DNA of 64,000 nt from Flammulina velutipes. Its lineage: Eukaryota; Basidiomycota; Agaricomycetes; Agaricales; Physalacriaceae. The position numbers and the translations under genes are program-made. The stretch's first letter is position 1. The number at the start of each line of letters is the position of its first letter. Location: the NCBI GenBank assembly GCA_011800155.1, contig CM022375.1, forward strand, positions 2,108,001 to 2,172,000, in the 5' to 3' direction. Below, one piece after another: positions 43,329 to 54,900 of this stretch. The notes under the pieces were generated by a model. It did no database searches. It was not told where the DNA came from and worked only from the letters and a program-made list of their open reading frames with translations.

Positions 43329-45497
43329 TTAAAAGTCCCATAATGTACCCTGCAGTTGATGTATAAGTTTCTTGCGGTAAAAGTGTAAAAACGCAACGTA
43401 CGAAGCATGGGATATTGGCTTCAGTGAGTCCTTCCATAAGCTCTTTGTTGCCTTGTGAGTTGCTGGTAATCATGACGACTTCCGCGCCTACATAATAGTA
43501 AGCTTTGCTCGTTCAATTTATGCGAAAACCGTACCCCAAGCTTTGACAATATCCTTGACCATCTTCACCGAGTCCGGACGCGTACCACGCGCCTTGGAGT
43601 CCCAGAGCGTGACACGATTCTTGGGGACTAGGTGCTTGTTGATGAGACCAGATATGATGGGACCGAAAGTCTTCTCCTGGTCTGAACCCATCCATACCAA
43701 GTACCATCCGGGATTCTAACAAGATATGAGCTACCTTGGCAAAAGCTAGACAGCTACACGTACCTGGATGCAAGTAGAAAGGGCAGCGCCGAGACCAGTT
43801 CCTGTGCAAACGCGAACACCTCGTCTGTACAGGGTAGAGGTGTTTCCGATGGCCGCGAACTGAACATGAACTCAAGTCAGTCTGCGGAGTTGAGTCCAGT
43901 AAACGTGACCAACCTTTAATTCTCTGGTCCAAAGATGGGTTGGCGGATTATCGACGAGTCCCCGAGTGAACTAAGGGGAAAGGACATTGAGTATTTTCCC
44001 TCGCCAACCGAGGAGAATAGATTCAGACGTACGTCTCCTTGTACACCGGCAATGAGGTAGTGTTCTTTGGCGTTGGGCCCCTCACTGATGGTACCACTGA
44101 AACATCATTAGCTAGATTCTTCGAAATTTCAGCGAGGACTAACAAAGCATGGTACTCCCACAGGGGACCAAGCGAGATCCTTGTAAGAACGCCCTGCTGC
44201 ATGCCTCGGGGGAATTTGATGATGGCAACTTTCGAGGACGGCTACTCGGGCTGTCAGTCAGGAATATTTGGTTTCAGATATTATGCAGTGCTTACCACCG
44301 TGATCTCTACGGGGACTCGGCGGACAGTCGCCCATGGGCAAAGAATCCTAATAATGGTTTAGTTGGTGTCAACAAACCGCTGGCGGAGAACGCACAGAAC
44401 TGTCATGAAGACACAGAACCAGAAGTCTTGTTGATGGATGACACGGCTGGGCCAGAAGGTCTTGGTTTTGTTATCATAGCTGTCACCGAGGAAGACGAAG
44501 ATCCAAGCTACGACGGTAATTAATCCAGGCGAGGATCTGCCGCAATAAAATACGTACTGAAGACAAGACCAAGCCTAAGTAAATGAGTTAGATACGAATC
44601 GGGTCGTCAAGATATAAACGTACCATCCGAGTAGGCGATGTTGGCGCTCGAACACACTACGATCTCATGAGTTATCGCATCTAACCACGCGACGAGTACA
44701 CACTTGTGGTGGTTGTTACGAACCCAGGGGAGGGCGGAAAGCATCGCACAGCCGACGGCCAAATTCGTCAAGACACCCATCGCCAGCACGGCACCATGGA
44801 GAGTTAGGTGATCCTTGAAGACGAGTGTTACTTTGAATATGAGCCACATCACCGCCGATGAGGCGCAACCAGAGTGGATTCCGCCTAGATGTTGGAGTGC
44901 GGAGGAGATTCCAAGTCGGAACCAGAGAGGAGGCCACTTATTATGTTCAGTGGTGGCCGCTGAATGGATGAAAAGGGAGGTCACACCTTTGCGAAGAGGG
45001 ACATGAGGATGGCATAGAGGATTCGTCCAAAGAGTTCCGTGCGGACGAGGACTGCGATCAACAAGTTGCCCAAAATCCATGCACCAGTGTAATCTCGAGG
45101 GTACTGCCATGCTCCCGTCGCAGCGCATAGTAATGAGACGAAGTTGAACAGGAAGCAAACGAGGAAGAAACGTCTTGACAGACGGTCAATAATCACCGAC
45201 AATGTTAGATCGCAAAAACACGCACTTGTAGGCATTGAACCACAGCTGAAACTTCACCCAGGTGCTCACTGGCTTCTTTGTTGGTCCTTTGATAAGGCTG
45301 AGCTCGGATACGCTCAGGTTCTTGGATGGTGTGCAGAGTGTGGCATTGGAATCCGCACGGGCTAGTAATTTCTTGTTGTCGGCGTCGTTGTATACGGTCT
45401 GGTCAAGGAGTGTGTGGGTGGAGTTGCCGAGTTGCACAGTATAGAGCTCGTCGAGGTGGCCTTTCTCAGCATCGTCGTAAGGCTTGAAGGAAGACAT
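43329..45497 (-). CDS. TmpA-like membrane reductase, about 500 aa
   Basis: About fourteen exons could be joined from MSSFKPYDDAEKG (45497) to a 21-nt last exon encoding GTLWDF-stop (43329-43349). After a ~90-residue polar N-terminus come several membrane helices (FFLVCFLFNFVSLLCAATG, GAWILGNLLIAVLVR, GGIHSGCASSAVMWLIF, LAMGVLTNLAVGCAML, TWIFVFLGDSYD). The C-terminal half has a flavodoxin-reductase-like NAD(P)-binding fold: RGVRVCTGTGLGAALST, WYLVWMGSDQEKTFGP, VTLWDSKARGTRPDS and EVVMITSNSQGN. The same module occurs fused to adenylate-forming reductases and alone in Aspergillus TmpA, which affects asexual development. Here it is free-standing. One exon (NVFERQHRLLG) is short, and its joins are the least certain. 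Confidence 0.8.
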
Positions 45498-47184
45498 CTA
45501 TACAAGAAGAAAAAGAGGAGACGGAGAGAGGGAGAGAGGGCGCCGGATATTTGAAATGCTAGTTGATAGTCCATATATGGTTCCTTGCTCAGGGTGGCGT
45601 CCAAATTCCAGGCCAAAACTAGCAGCGTTTACAAGGCGGCACGACGTTACCATGACTCTTGGGTGCCTGTTCACGGTCTCAAACACCGGCACGGAAAGTA
45701 TAAATCATGAATCACTGTTAGCATCTTCGTGGCTTGATCTTCAAGCTCGTGCTAAACAGTTTCTGCGGAAAGCACTAGACAATATAGACAGTCGGGATGC
45801 AGCCAGGCCAGTCGAATTGTGGCGATTAGGAAACATATAACGAGGTAAGTAGCGCCATCAGGCACATCATCAAGGCACATTTCATTATACTCCCACAGGC
45901 TCCCACGCAAGATCGACTTGAACGAGTTTGAACGTTGAACGTTTGAACTTCTGACTCTAAAGCTGGCTTGAAAATCTTGAACATTTGAACTACAAGGATA
46001 CCGAAACCCTAGTGGATGACTTCCCGTAGGATTTGAAAGAGCATAACCTACACTAGATTTTGGATCTCCGCTGATGGATACATTTGCTCGCGCCTCGTTC
46101 TAAACCGTAGGCCGTCGAACATATAATGATTCCAGAACAATGTAAACACAAGTCGTGTGCTCTGCTGCCGAATTTGGATGAGTGTCAAAGGTTTGTAGCA
46201 GGCGATATCAAGTCATTTCAGGAATCACATCGCAAAAGGGGGACATTGTATCAATCACTTTACTTCACTTTCCAGTTGCCTACTATCCCGTGAGTAGGGA
46301 ACGACCAGAAGACTACGGGCCACACATATTCCTACTCGGGGATAGATCCAAATGCGTACTATCGCCGGTCATAATCGTCAAGAACGCTCTACAAAGGGGG
46401 GTGGGGGGCCTCTGTAGATTCTGCATTCAGGGTGGATTATGAACGCGCCTCAGAGCATGGGTCGACCAAAATGGGACATCGGCATTGCGGCTGAAGAACG
46501 TCATGAACAAAAAATGTGTTGTAGACGTATCATAATGGCTACGGGAAGTCATCCAGTGTTGATCCACGATCCACTTACTGCTTCTTTCAAATGTGTACCT
46601 AAACAGTGACCGTGCCCCTTCCACGCCACAGCCTGACACTGCGAAGTTGGCAGCGTGTATGTAGACATTAAAATACATGACAGCTGCAGGCCACCTCATG
46701 GACATCTTAGATATCAATTGTTTGTACATTCCCCTCAGGCTGTAGATTAAATTTATGCCTCTGAGCTTCCTTTCCGTGTTTTGCGAAGTTTCAGAAGAAC
46801 ATTCTGCACTTTTCTTGAATAATTGTTCATTTGTTCAGGAATCATGGCCACACACTTGATGTTTCCGGCATTGTCACATGTGGCGCACAATCGGCATCTC
46901 CCGACAATGTCAACGAAAATCTGAGTTTTATGAGCTTGAGTCTTATCAGTCTGCTCTCGCTGAGTTGTGATACAGAAATGACCCGCTGGCTTATGCAGTT
47001 AAAATATTGCGCCCATAGAAGCAGACCTTCCAGGATAGCTCTTCTAACAACGTTAACTGCATATTGTGCATGTCTTCTATTGAGAAATACGCGCCACGTA
47101 GAAAGCTCTGGTGCTTTCCTTTGATAGATTATCCACCAGCCGTTGGTCGTCTCCTAATCAAAACTTCGAAGGAGGGTACAAAAA
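45498..47184. other. Intergenic, 1.7 kb
   Basis: No gene is supported. At 45920-45995 TTGAAC recurs six or seven times within about 75 bp. Octamers TGTGGCGC (46878) and TGTGGCGT (46623, minus) are present. Confidence 0.4.
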
Positions 47185-47265
47185 GGGCCTCACTGGGAAT
47201 TGAACCCAGGACCTCCTCGAAAGTTCCAACCCAAACGAGGAATCATGCGACTAGACCATAAGGCC
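47185..47265 (-). tRNA. tRNA-Pro (TGG) with 9-nt intron
   Basis: Same cloverleaf as 21112-21192 (GGCCTTA acceptor, CCTCG/CGAGG anticodon stem, CTGGG TTCAATT CCCAG). The one difference visible by eye is in the intron, TTGGAACTT instead of TTTGAACTT. Confidence 0.92.
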
Positions 47266-47616
47266 ATGTTAAACTGCGCACGGTGCTTAATACGATGTCG
47301 TCCGGAAGCTTGCGTCCGAGCTGCTATTCTCTGAATTCATCTCTGATCCCAGGACAATACCAAAAGCCCTAGACTCTGTTACTGCTAATCCTTGCCAACT
47401 GGCCACTGCAACTATAACCCTCAGCCTCGCTCCTCGATCGCTCCGACAGACTTCCGCCCGCCATGGGGCTAATACTACTCTTTTCTACGGGTACCATATG
47501 ACTACTTACTCCCGGCGAATAATCAATGTCCTGCAGCTTCGGTATTCAACGGAAAATTGAACGGCAGTTGCTGTGAGTACTTAAACCAACCAGAGACTCT
47601 CTAGCCTTAAGAAGTT
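47266..47616. other. Intergenic, 350 bp, nothing recognised
   Basis: Spacer between tRNA-Pro and the CBM1-SGNH locus. Confidence 0.4.
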
Positions 47617-48501
47617 ATGATTTTGTTCCCATTTCTTGTCGCGCTTACTGTGCATGCTCTCCATATAGTTGCACAGCAGCAAGTGTATGGTCAATGTATG
47701 TGATATCCTTTTTTTTCTCCTCCAAGGTTGCTGGATTGACGGTTTGTACTAGGTGGCGGCTCTGGCTGGACAGGTCAAATAACCTGCGCCACTGGCGCGA
47801 GCTGTATAAAGTTGAACGAGTGGTACTCGCAGTGCCTTCCTAGCTCAGCACATGCAACGACTACTCCAAGTACTATCATGACCGTAACTACAACGAATTC
47901 TCCTCCCTCTTCGACCAGCATCTCAGGCCGCGCATTCCGCCTCCTCCCTCTAGGGGATTCCATTACGTTGGGGGTCTCCAGCAGACAACGACAACGAAGG
48001 CCATAATGGCGCTTCAATTGAGCAGATCGGATCGTTCTCCCGAGAAGCGCAAGCTTTACCTGCACGACCTAATGTAAGTCCCGTGTGTGTCTGCTTATGA
48101 TTTATGTGGCTAAACATCATGTACAGGTTATCCTGCTGAAAGCGGGTACCGTCCATGTTGTCTTCGGGATCATTTCCGGAGGTCCCCAGCGTCTTGCTAC
48201 GCTGATAGACTCGATTTTCGATACAGCCCCCGACGTAACACTCATTGTCGCCACGATCACCCCAATACCCTCTAATCAAGCCGCAGTGAACACCTACAAC
48301 GAAGCTGTGGCGTCTCTGGTTAACACGCGCAATGCGGCGGGACAACACATTATGTTGGCGAGTATGGCATCGGTCCAATCGTCGGACTTGGCAGATGGAT
48401 TACACCCAAACGACGCAGGTTATTTGAAGATGGCTTATGCGTGGTTTGCTGCGATCCAACAGGCAGATGCGAATGGGTGGATCGGACAACCCGCGGCTTA
48501 A
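47617..48501 (+). pseudogene. Broken CBM1-SGNH (acetyl-esterase-like) gene
   Basis: Exon 1 is 47617-47695 and exon 2 starts at 47753. A signal peptide (MILFPFLVALTVHALHIVA) is followed by a complete fungal CBM1: [21 protein letters not shown]...WYSQCLPS, with its four cysteines and aromatic residues. A Thr/Ser/Pro linker leads to [12 protein letters not shown], block I of SGNH hydrolases with the nucleophile Ser. Directly after this the frame breaks, and about 40-50 residues seen in homologues are missing. The frame resumes at [14 protein letters not shown], continues after an intron (VILLKAG), and ends with DGLHPNDAGYLKMA, which keeps the catalytic Asp/His block. The GxND block reads GTVH. 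It would have been a cellulose-binding esterase of plant cell walls. Confidence 0.75.
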
Positions 48502-48546
48502 AGAAGATCGAACAGTGATTTCCTCGAGTCCGTAACTATTTTTTAT

Positions 48547-49518
48547 TCATACGCCTGAAGCCAAGAGGTCTGCATCCATTCTAAAACAAAAAATCAATCA
48601 GTGGCGCTTGGTGTGGTAGGTGGTAAACTCACCTCCGCAATCGTTTACCGTAGTTCGCTAAGGTGTTCTTAAGTTCTCTTAGACTATAAAGCCCGGGAAG
48701 CATCTTATCCAACCACATATCATACTTCAAAACTGTGTGAGATGCATCGACTGATACAACACCAGTAATTTCGCCTGGTAGCAAGGGGGCCCAGTCTATA
48801 GGCATGATTGTGTGAAACGTACGGTCAGTGAATATGTTTCCCATGTGGCAATCGTAGTAGCTAGCAAGAATAAATCACGGATAGGAAGTAATGGAATTAA
48901 AACATATACCCACATTAGGTTATCTTCTGTGGCGAATCGCATCAGCCTCTCCTTGACCGACCTTTGCATTTGTTGCAGTTCCTCCAGAACGTCCATTCTA
49001 TCGTTTTCGAGATACCATTCATGGAAGAACTTGAGAACATTTCCTTTGCCAGGATAATCATGTCGGATATCCCTCATGACGATGACGGTAGATTTTGAAT
49101 TGGATTCGGCCCACAAGTACAAGCCAACCTAATAGTGTGTTGAGATCTCGTGGCTGCAATAATATCTGTAGTCGCAAACCTTTTGTAAGTACTCCGTTTC
49201 CTTTAGAACTTTAGGATCTGTCTTGCTGCCGTCGACAAGTTTCATGACGGCGGGCAAATAGACCTGGTATCCGCCAACGATCTCGTAGACCTGAGAGAAA
49301 CTCCCTTGTGTAGTGTGTTGTTTAAGCTGATACATTTGACGAGTCTTCGGTGGACCAAGTTCTTTGGACTCCATGATTTTGGACTGGGGAGGACTAGTTG
49401 AAAAGGTTGGACTCAGAAGGGACATAGAAAAGTAATATAGTACGCACAGTGCATGAGATATGCCTAGGATTGAAAGAACGAAGCCAAAGACAACGATGCA
49501 AGTATTTTTGTTTAACAT
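48547..49518 (-). CDS. Membrane-anchored protein-kinase-like protein, 271 aa
   Basis: Four exons, 49518-49180, 49128-48914, 48860-48633 and 48580-48547, sum to 816 nt. An N-terminal helix (CIVVFGFVLSILGISHALCVLYYF) is a membrane anchor. The N-lobe has FSQVYEI and LPAVMKLVDG, with Lys in the strand expected for ATP binding. The catalytic-loop counterpart is YYDCHMGNIF (Asp188, Asn193), and the metal-binding Asp lies in MPIDWAP, an arrangement like aminoglycoside-phosphotransferase or Fam20-type kinases more than classic HRD/DFG kinases. The protein is short for a kinase domain. Divergent from the Hos3 gene. Confidence 0.6.
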
Positions 49519-49916
49519 ATGGGACGTGAACGTTTGAAATCAGAGAGCCAGCTCGCGACTCAGTAAGGTATGTTCGATAGAATTTATGTGGATACTACAG
49601 CTTCATGAACTGCCCGTGGGTGCCTATGCCAGTGGTTACGTATCCAAAAGTTTGTGGCACTGACAATCTTCGAGCAACGGCATTGGTGGCGTCGATAAGG
49701 CGATATTCGGAGGTTAAATCTTGAGCCTGCCCTACTTAAACCTGTGCTACTTGAACGTTGAAACTTGATGAGCGACGGCGACCACGATGGTCCAGGTGTA
49801 AAAGGATTACCACGGTATCACGTGCTCAACCTGTCTTGAATTCTAACCGCGACGATTCCGAACGCACCTTACTTTTCGCGTCGCCCAACGTCTCCCGCCT
49901 AATCACGACTTGTGTA
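49519..49916. promoter_or_regulatory. Divergent promoter region (kinase-like gene and Hos3-like gene)
   Basis: This 398-bp spacer separates two divergent start codons. It has no TATA box obvious by eye. TTGAAC elements occur near 49750. Confidence 0.4.
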
Positions 49917-51920
49917 ATGACCAAGGCAACCGTGTTTCTGCAAGATGCTTGTTACACCCACCAGTACATTCGAACAAAGGATACATCGTTAATAGTAGAA
50001 CGGCCGGAGAGGATACGTGCAGTCAAGGTGGGAGTGGCTGCAGCGTTGTCTTTGGAGCATATCCTGGACGACAACAAACCAGCTTCTGACTCTTCGCCGG
50101 ACGATCTTGTCAACGCGCTCGAGCGACTCGACATAGCATCAACCACTGCCACAGTCACTACCGTTTCCACAGAGTTCAACGTCGTACGAAGCGCAGCATA
50201 TGTCGACCTTCTGACCCATCCAGCCGTGAAATTCGTCCATGGAGACGTGGATGGGGACGTTCACGTTCCTAGGATAACCAAACTGGCAAAGGAAAGCTTT
50301 GACAAGATAAGTGCTGGAGATTCGGAGATACCCTTGGACCTCGGATGGAAGCAGGGAGACCTGTACTGTGAGTCGTCGATGAATCTACCTCTATTGATTT
50401 CTCAAGGTACTTGATAGTGTGCCCTGAATCTATCCAGGCTATGGAGGGAGCCGTAGGGACAATTTGCGAAGCCGTCGACTCAGTTCTATCGTCGCAGAAC
50501 AATCCAACGAAGGCATTTGTTGTCGTGAGACCGCCTGGACATCACTGTGGTGAAGATACTCCGGAAGGCTTCTGCTTCGTGAACAATGTGGCAATCGCCG
50601 CTGCTCATGGTCTGCCATTCTTCGACTTCCTCTATAGTTCATTGACCTTTCCATTAGCACATTTGAAGCACGGACTAAAGAAAGTTGTCATTTTTGACAT
50701 TGATTTGCATCATGGTAAGCCGATATCGTCCTTTCAATAGACGTAAGCTTCATGCCGCCAACAGGCAACGGTACACAGTCCATTGTGTGGCAGATAAACG
50801 AAGAAACGTATCGTCAGACGCTTGAATCTGAAGGAGGTTCACAGAATGTAAAGCCTGGACCTAGGGTGTACTATGGATCTGTACACGATGTGTTGAGCTA
50901 TCCTTGCGAGGTTGGGGTGCCTTCTTTTTCCATGTCTCAGTTCTAATTTATTCCCTAAAGGATGGTGACTCGGCATTGGTTCAAGCTGCATCGGTATCTA
51001 TACACGGCGCACATGGCCAGTGCATCGAGAACGTGCATCTTGAAGAGTACGATGACGAAGAACACTTCCATTCGAAATTATATGCAAAGTATGCCTTGCT
51101 GTTGGCGAAGGCGGAGAAGTTTTTGGAGTCTGACGGTGACCGAGAAGGATGCATCTTCTTCATAAGGCTCGTAACCACCATTTCTACTAGTAGACATCAT
51201 CAACTAACTGGTTTGGTCTGTAGTTGTGGCATGGATGCGTGCGAGCACGAGTATCCGTCAATGTCGCGTCATAACCGAAAGGTTCCTGTATCCTTCTATC
51301 ACCGGTTTACGAAGGATGTGGTGTCTCTGGCGGACAAATGGGCAGGGTCGGCAGACAAAGGCAAGGTCGTCAGCGTGTTGGAGGGGGGGTACAGTGATCG
51401 AGCATTGATCAGTGGTACAATGGCTCATGTCCTCGGCCTTGCTGAGGTTGGTTCTCTGCCATCCTTGAAGGACTGGTGGGCTATCGAGAAGCTCGAGCGA
51501 GTGAGTCACGTGTCCGTTGTCTGTTTTCTCTCGAGCTGAGCCAATTCGCAGCTGGAGAAGGCAACGAAAGCAACGAAGAGACGGGGAGGAAAGCAGTCCA
51601 TCGTTCCTATCGTTGACGAGGCCACAGAGCGGTGGATTGAACGTACTACTGCAGCGTTTGCTGCTATCGATGAAGGCTTCACAAGGTGGACTCCTCCCAC
51701 GGGGCTGTCAGATCCTGTTGGGACGACGATGCGCCTTCGAGAGCGTCCTAGTCGACGAGCATCACCGACGACGTCACCTCAGAAGCCCGAGAGCAATGGT
51801 ACGAAGAAGGCGAATGGAAAGTTGGCCGGGAAGAAGGAGGATAGCAATGAGCCCGATAGTGCACCGGTGAAACTCCCGAAGGTTATTCTGAAGCTTGGAC
51901 CTAAACCAGAAGATAATTGA
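49917..51920 (+). CDS. Hos3-like histone deacetylase, 565 aa
   Basis: Seven exons, 49917-50367, 50418-50609, 50658-50714, 50765-50910, 50961-51166, 51224-51500 and 51552-51920, join in frame. The start at 49917 (MTKATVFLQDACYTHQYIR) fits the domain edge; the frame stays open upstream without family sequence. Zinc-deacetylase signatures are RPPGHHCGED (His192, His193), FDIDLHHGNGTQ (Asp228, Asp230, His232), SCGMDACEHE with the second zinc Asp, and VSVLEGGYS. GDLYLCPESIQA and the SMSRHNRKVPVSFYHRF insert are typical of Hos3. The C-terminal ~120 residues are basic and disordered. It would remove acetyl groups from histones or bud-neck proteins. The fifth intron appears to use a GC donor (AAG then GCTCGT), which is the only join restoring SCGMDA. 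Confidence 0.92.
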
Positions 51921-52097
51921 AAGGATGATATTTGTGAGGTCCTTGTTTTTTTTGTTGTTTACGAGTACTTGATCTTAATTAATTCTTTTTCGCTACCCGG
52001 GCGCCACATTTTATAACTTCCGGGCCGGTAATTGTCCGCTCTGATCGATATGTATCCAACTCTGAAATACCGTGCCGTGATTCTTCCTTGAACGACG

Positions 52098-53601
52098 ATG
52101 ACTGAGCCACTCGAATTTCGTTGGGGAATTATTTCCACTGGCAAGATAGCGACTTGTTTTGTTAAGGTAATCGTCCGATTCCTTTTGCGTCGCTGCCTAC
52201 TGATAATCGTTGTTGTAGGATCTTCTAGTGGATCCAAAGACGTAGGCCCCTGTTCGTTCACTGGATCTACGTGTTCTGACAGAGGGAAACATGCAGTCGG
52301 AATGTTCTCGATGTAGTGCACAAGGTAGCCGCGGTCGGTTCGCGTTCGGTAGATTCGGCTCAGAACTTCATCAACACTGTTGCCGAAGGGGACAAGTCTA
52401 TCAAAGCGTATGGATCATACGAGCAAGTCTATGCAGACAAGGTTAGTTTTGGTTCCCGGACTACGACTGATGGGCTGACGGATTATCCAGGACGTGGACG
52501 CCATCTACATTGGTACGTCTAAACTATCCATCAAACGAAATGATAGTTAATTCATACCTAGGAACCCCTCACACGTACCACTACGTGAATGCACTCGACG
52601 CTATCAAGGCGAAGAAACACGTCTTGTGCGAGAAACCCGTGACAAGCAACTCCGCCGAGCTCAAAGCTCTGCTAGCGGCTGCGAAGGAGAATGGTGTGTT
52701 CTTCATGGAAGCCGTCTGGACGCGATTCCATCCTATGAGCTTGGAATTGAAGAAGCTCGTCGATGGAGGGACTCTTGGTGCGCCTGTGGTGGTTATGGCT
52801 GATTTATCGGGGGATTTCGACATCAAGAGTCAGTTGTTCCATGTGGAGTGGCATGGGATGCTCACTTATCGGTAGATCTCCCAACGACCCATCGGATGCT
52901 GGACCCTGCTCTTGGAGGAGGTGCTCTTCTTGATCTGTAAGTCTCTGGAAATTTATTTTTTGTCATCTATAACTCATGCTAATTCTAGCGGCCCGTACCC
53001 GTTGGTTTGGGTAAGTCCTCATATCCACGCATCAACTGTTCTAACTCCCGCTTCATCAAGGCTATCATGACCTTATTCGAGCATCCCAGCAACAAACACA
53101 CGTACCCCGAAGTCGCAGGTGCCATGCTCAAAACTCCTCTGACAGGCGTAGACGCCAACACGTCCTTCACGTTGACGTTCGACAAGGCTGACCTGCGTGC
53201 GCAAGCCATCTTGAGCTGCAGCATCAACCTTCTGCCGACCTCCCCCGGTGTGACCATCCGCTTCGAGAAGGGGGTAATCAAGGTTATGCCACCTATTTAC
53301 TGCTCCAAAGCGTTCACTGTGGAGTACTTTGAGAAGGAAGAGGGGAAGAATATCACAAATTTTTCCACTGATTATGTTGGTGGCGGATGGCACTTCCAGG
53401 CCGACGAAGTGGCGAGGTGTGTGAGGGATGGGAAGAGTGAAAGTGACAAGTGGGGACACGACAAGAGTTTGCTTGAGATGCATGTGTTTGATGAGGTGCG
53501 TTTTTACGACTGCGTCGATGCTCTTTTGCTGATGGGGGATTATGTAGGTCAGGAAACAGGGAGGTTATACGTTCCCTGCTGGTGTCGAGCATGTGGTTTG
53601 A
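52098..53601 (+). CDS. Gfo/Idh/MocA-family dehydrogenase (dihydrodiol-dehydrogenase-like), about 360 aa
   Basis: Eight exons join from MTEPLEFRWGIISTGKIATCFVK (52098-52166) to VRKQGGYTFPAGVEHVV (stop 53599-53601). The Rossmann motif is WGIISTGKIA. The middle strand DVDAIYIGTPHTYHY leads to the conserved VLCEKPVTSN (the EKP Lys is catalytic in the family), then FFMEAVWTRFHP. The C-terminal sheet domain has RMLDPALGGGALLDLGPYPLVW, a hallmark of the trans-1,2-dihydrobenzene-1,2-diol/D-xylose NADP dehydrogenase group. It likely oxidises sugars or dihydrodiols with NADP; the exact substrate is not decided by sequence. It follows the Hos3 gene head to tail by 178 bp. Confidence 0.9.
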
Positions 53602-54111
53602 TACCAGTGGTAGCGTTCAAATATGTAAAGTATGCAATGATCTAACTTGAAGTTTCGCATGATTGCAAACTAAGGAACCACCCTACAAAAAGATGTCAGA
53701 TTTAGATTCCACCATTGGTAAGAGCTATATGTACTGAACGCTCGGAGTTACAGATCGTACTACTGAGAAACAACTCGTCTCTCGACAGCCCCACCACGAC
53801 CTTGGTCAATAACATCTGCCTACTGATACGTCTAATTTCGAAAGCAATCACTCCATGTTATCTCTGTATTTCCTTCCCTTATCGCCCAATCCCGACTTGA
53901 AGCCTCTCATCGCCACTTCCGGCCCTTTCCAATTGGCACCGGCAGGTGTGTAGAATTCAGCATTGCACAACTCCTTTCATACGCCTTCTCTGGGTGGTTG
54001 AGCCCCACTAATCTATCCAGGTCAAACGGCCTCATTGACTTGCGCTCCATCCAACTTTCAACCACGTCCAAATCTATCGAATATTTCCATCAGCCAACAT
54101 TGACTTTAGCA
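53602..54111. other. Convergent intergenic region
   Basis: The shared 3' space of the dehydrogenase and the HELGH gene. No feature is supported. Confidence 0.4.
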
Positions 54112-54849
54112 CTAGCACCAACTTAACCCACCCAACCGAAACGCCCTCCCATCGGGCACAACCAAAAAGAAAGACGAAATCCTTTCGAAATCGTCCGCGG
54201 TTTCCTGATCCCCTTCAAAGATCACACCCACAACACCTCCAAACACCTTGATCTCCAGCAAGAAGCCAGCTTCCGGATACCACTGTAGCTCCCTCTTCCC
54301 GCCCTCAGTCCCAAAAGACAACTCCGCGTACCACGGCACCGCCTCACTTTCCAACGATACCTGACACGGTGCGTTCTCTCCAAAATAGCCCCTCGCAGCA
54401 TGCCCAAGCTCATGCACCATACTCACCAACACCAGAAAAGCCACCCCCGCGTAATCCAGTGCAGCTGCTATCCGCCCGTGTATATAGATGACGCCTGCAT
54501 CCCTACTCGTGACATCAAACGTCGACGCCACATACCGCGACGAGCACACCTTCACTTCCGGGAATGCGCTCCTCAGGAATAAATGCAGCTGTGCTCTCTC
54601 GTACGGCGTAGGAGGCAGTTCGTGCGAAAAGGCCCCAGCTAGATCCCCCCGCGATACCTGGCTCGCAGTAAGCGTCTCTCCCCTTAGTATGGAAACCAAG
54701 TAGCGCTGCCAGCGGTTCCCATCATCCAGAGTAGCATATCTAATGCGTCGATGGAGCTTGTCCAGAGCAGTCTGTAGCCCTAAAGGGATTGAAATCGGTG
54801 AAGGTTCAGGCATGCTGGAAGTGAATAGGCAAAGAGCAAACACGTTCAT
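54112..54849 (-). CDS. Hypothetical protein with HELGH metal-binding motif, 245 aa
   Basis: Single exon; it may start at 54849 (a hydrophobic MNVFALCLFTSS) or at the internal MPEPSP about 12 codons later. The centre reads LVLVSMVHELGHAARGYFG, an HExxH motif in a hydrophobic helix followed about 20 residues later by LESEAVPWYAELSFG, where a Glu could be the third zinc ligand (gluzincin-like spacing). The C-terminus is strand-rich. No named peptidase family is recognised. The upstream hydrophobic residues could be a weak signal peptide. Confidence 0.65.
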   Translation of the reverse strand: MNVFALCLFTSSMPEPSPISIPLGLQTALDKLHRRIRYATLDDGNRWQRYLVSILRGETLTASQVSRGDLAGAFSHELPPTPYERAQLHLFLRSAFPEVKVCSSRYVASTFDVTSRDAGVIYIHGRIAAALDYAGVAFLVLVSMVHELGHAARGYFGENAPCQVSLESEAVPWYAELSFGTEGGKRELQWYPEAGFLLEIKVFGGVVGVIFEGDQETADDFERISSFFLVVPDGRAFRLGGLSWC

Positions 54850-54900
54850 TGTCGGTGAACCGCCGCGTGTAATATGAGCAGGGTAAAACTCTGATTCGTA

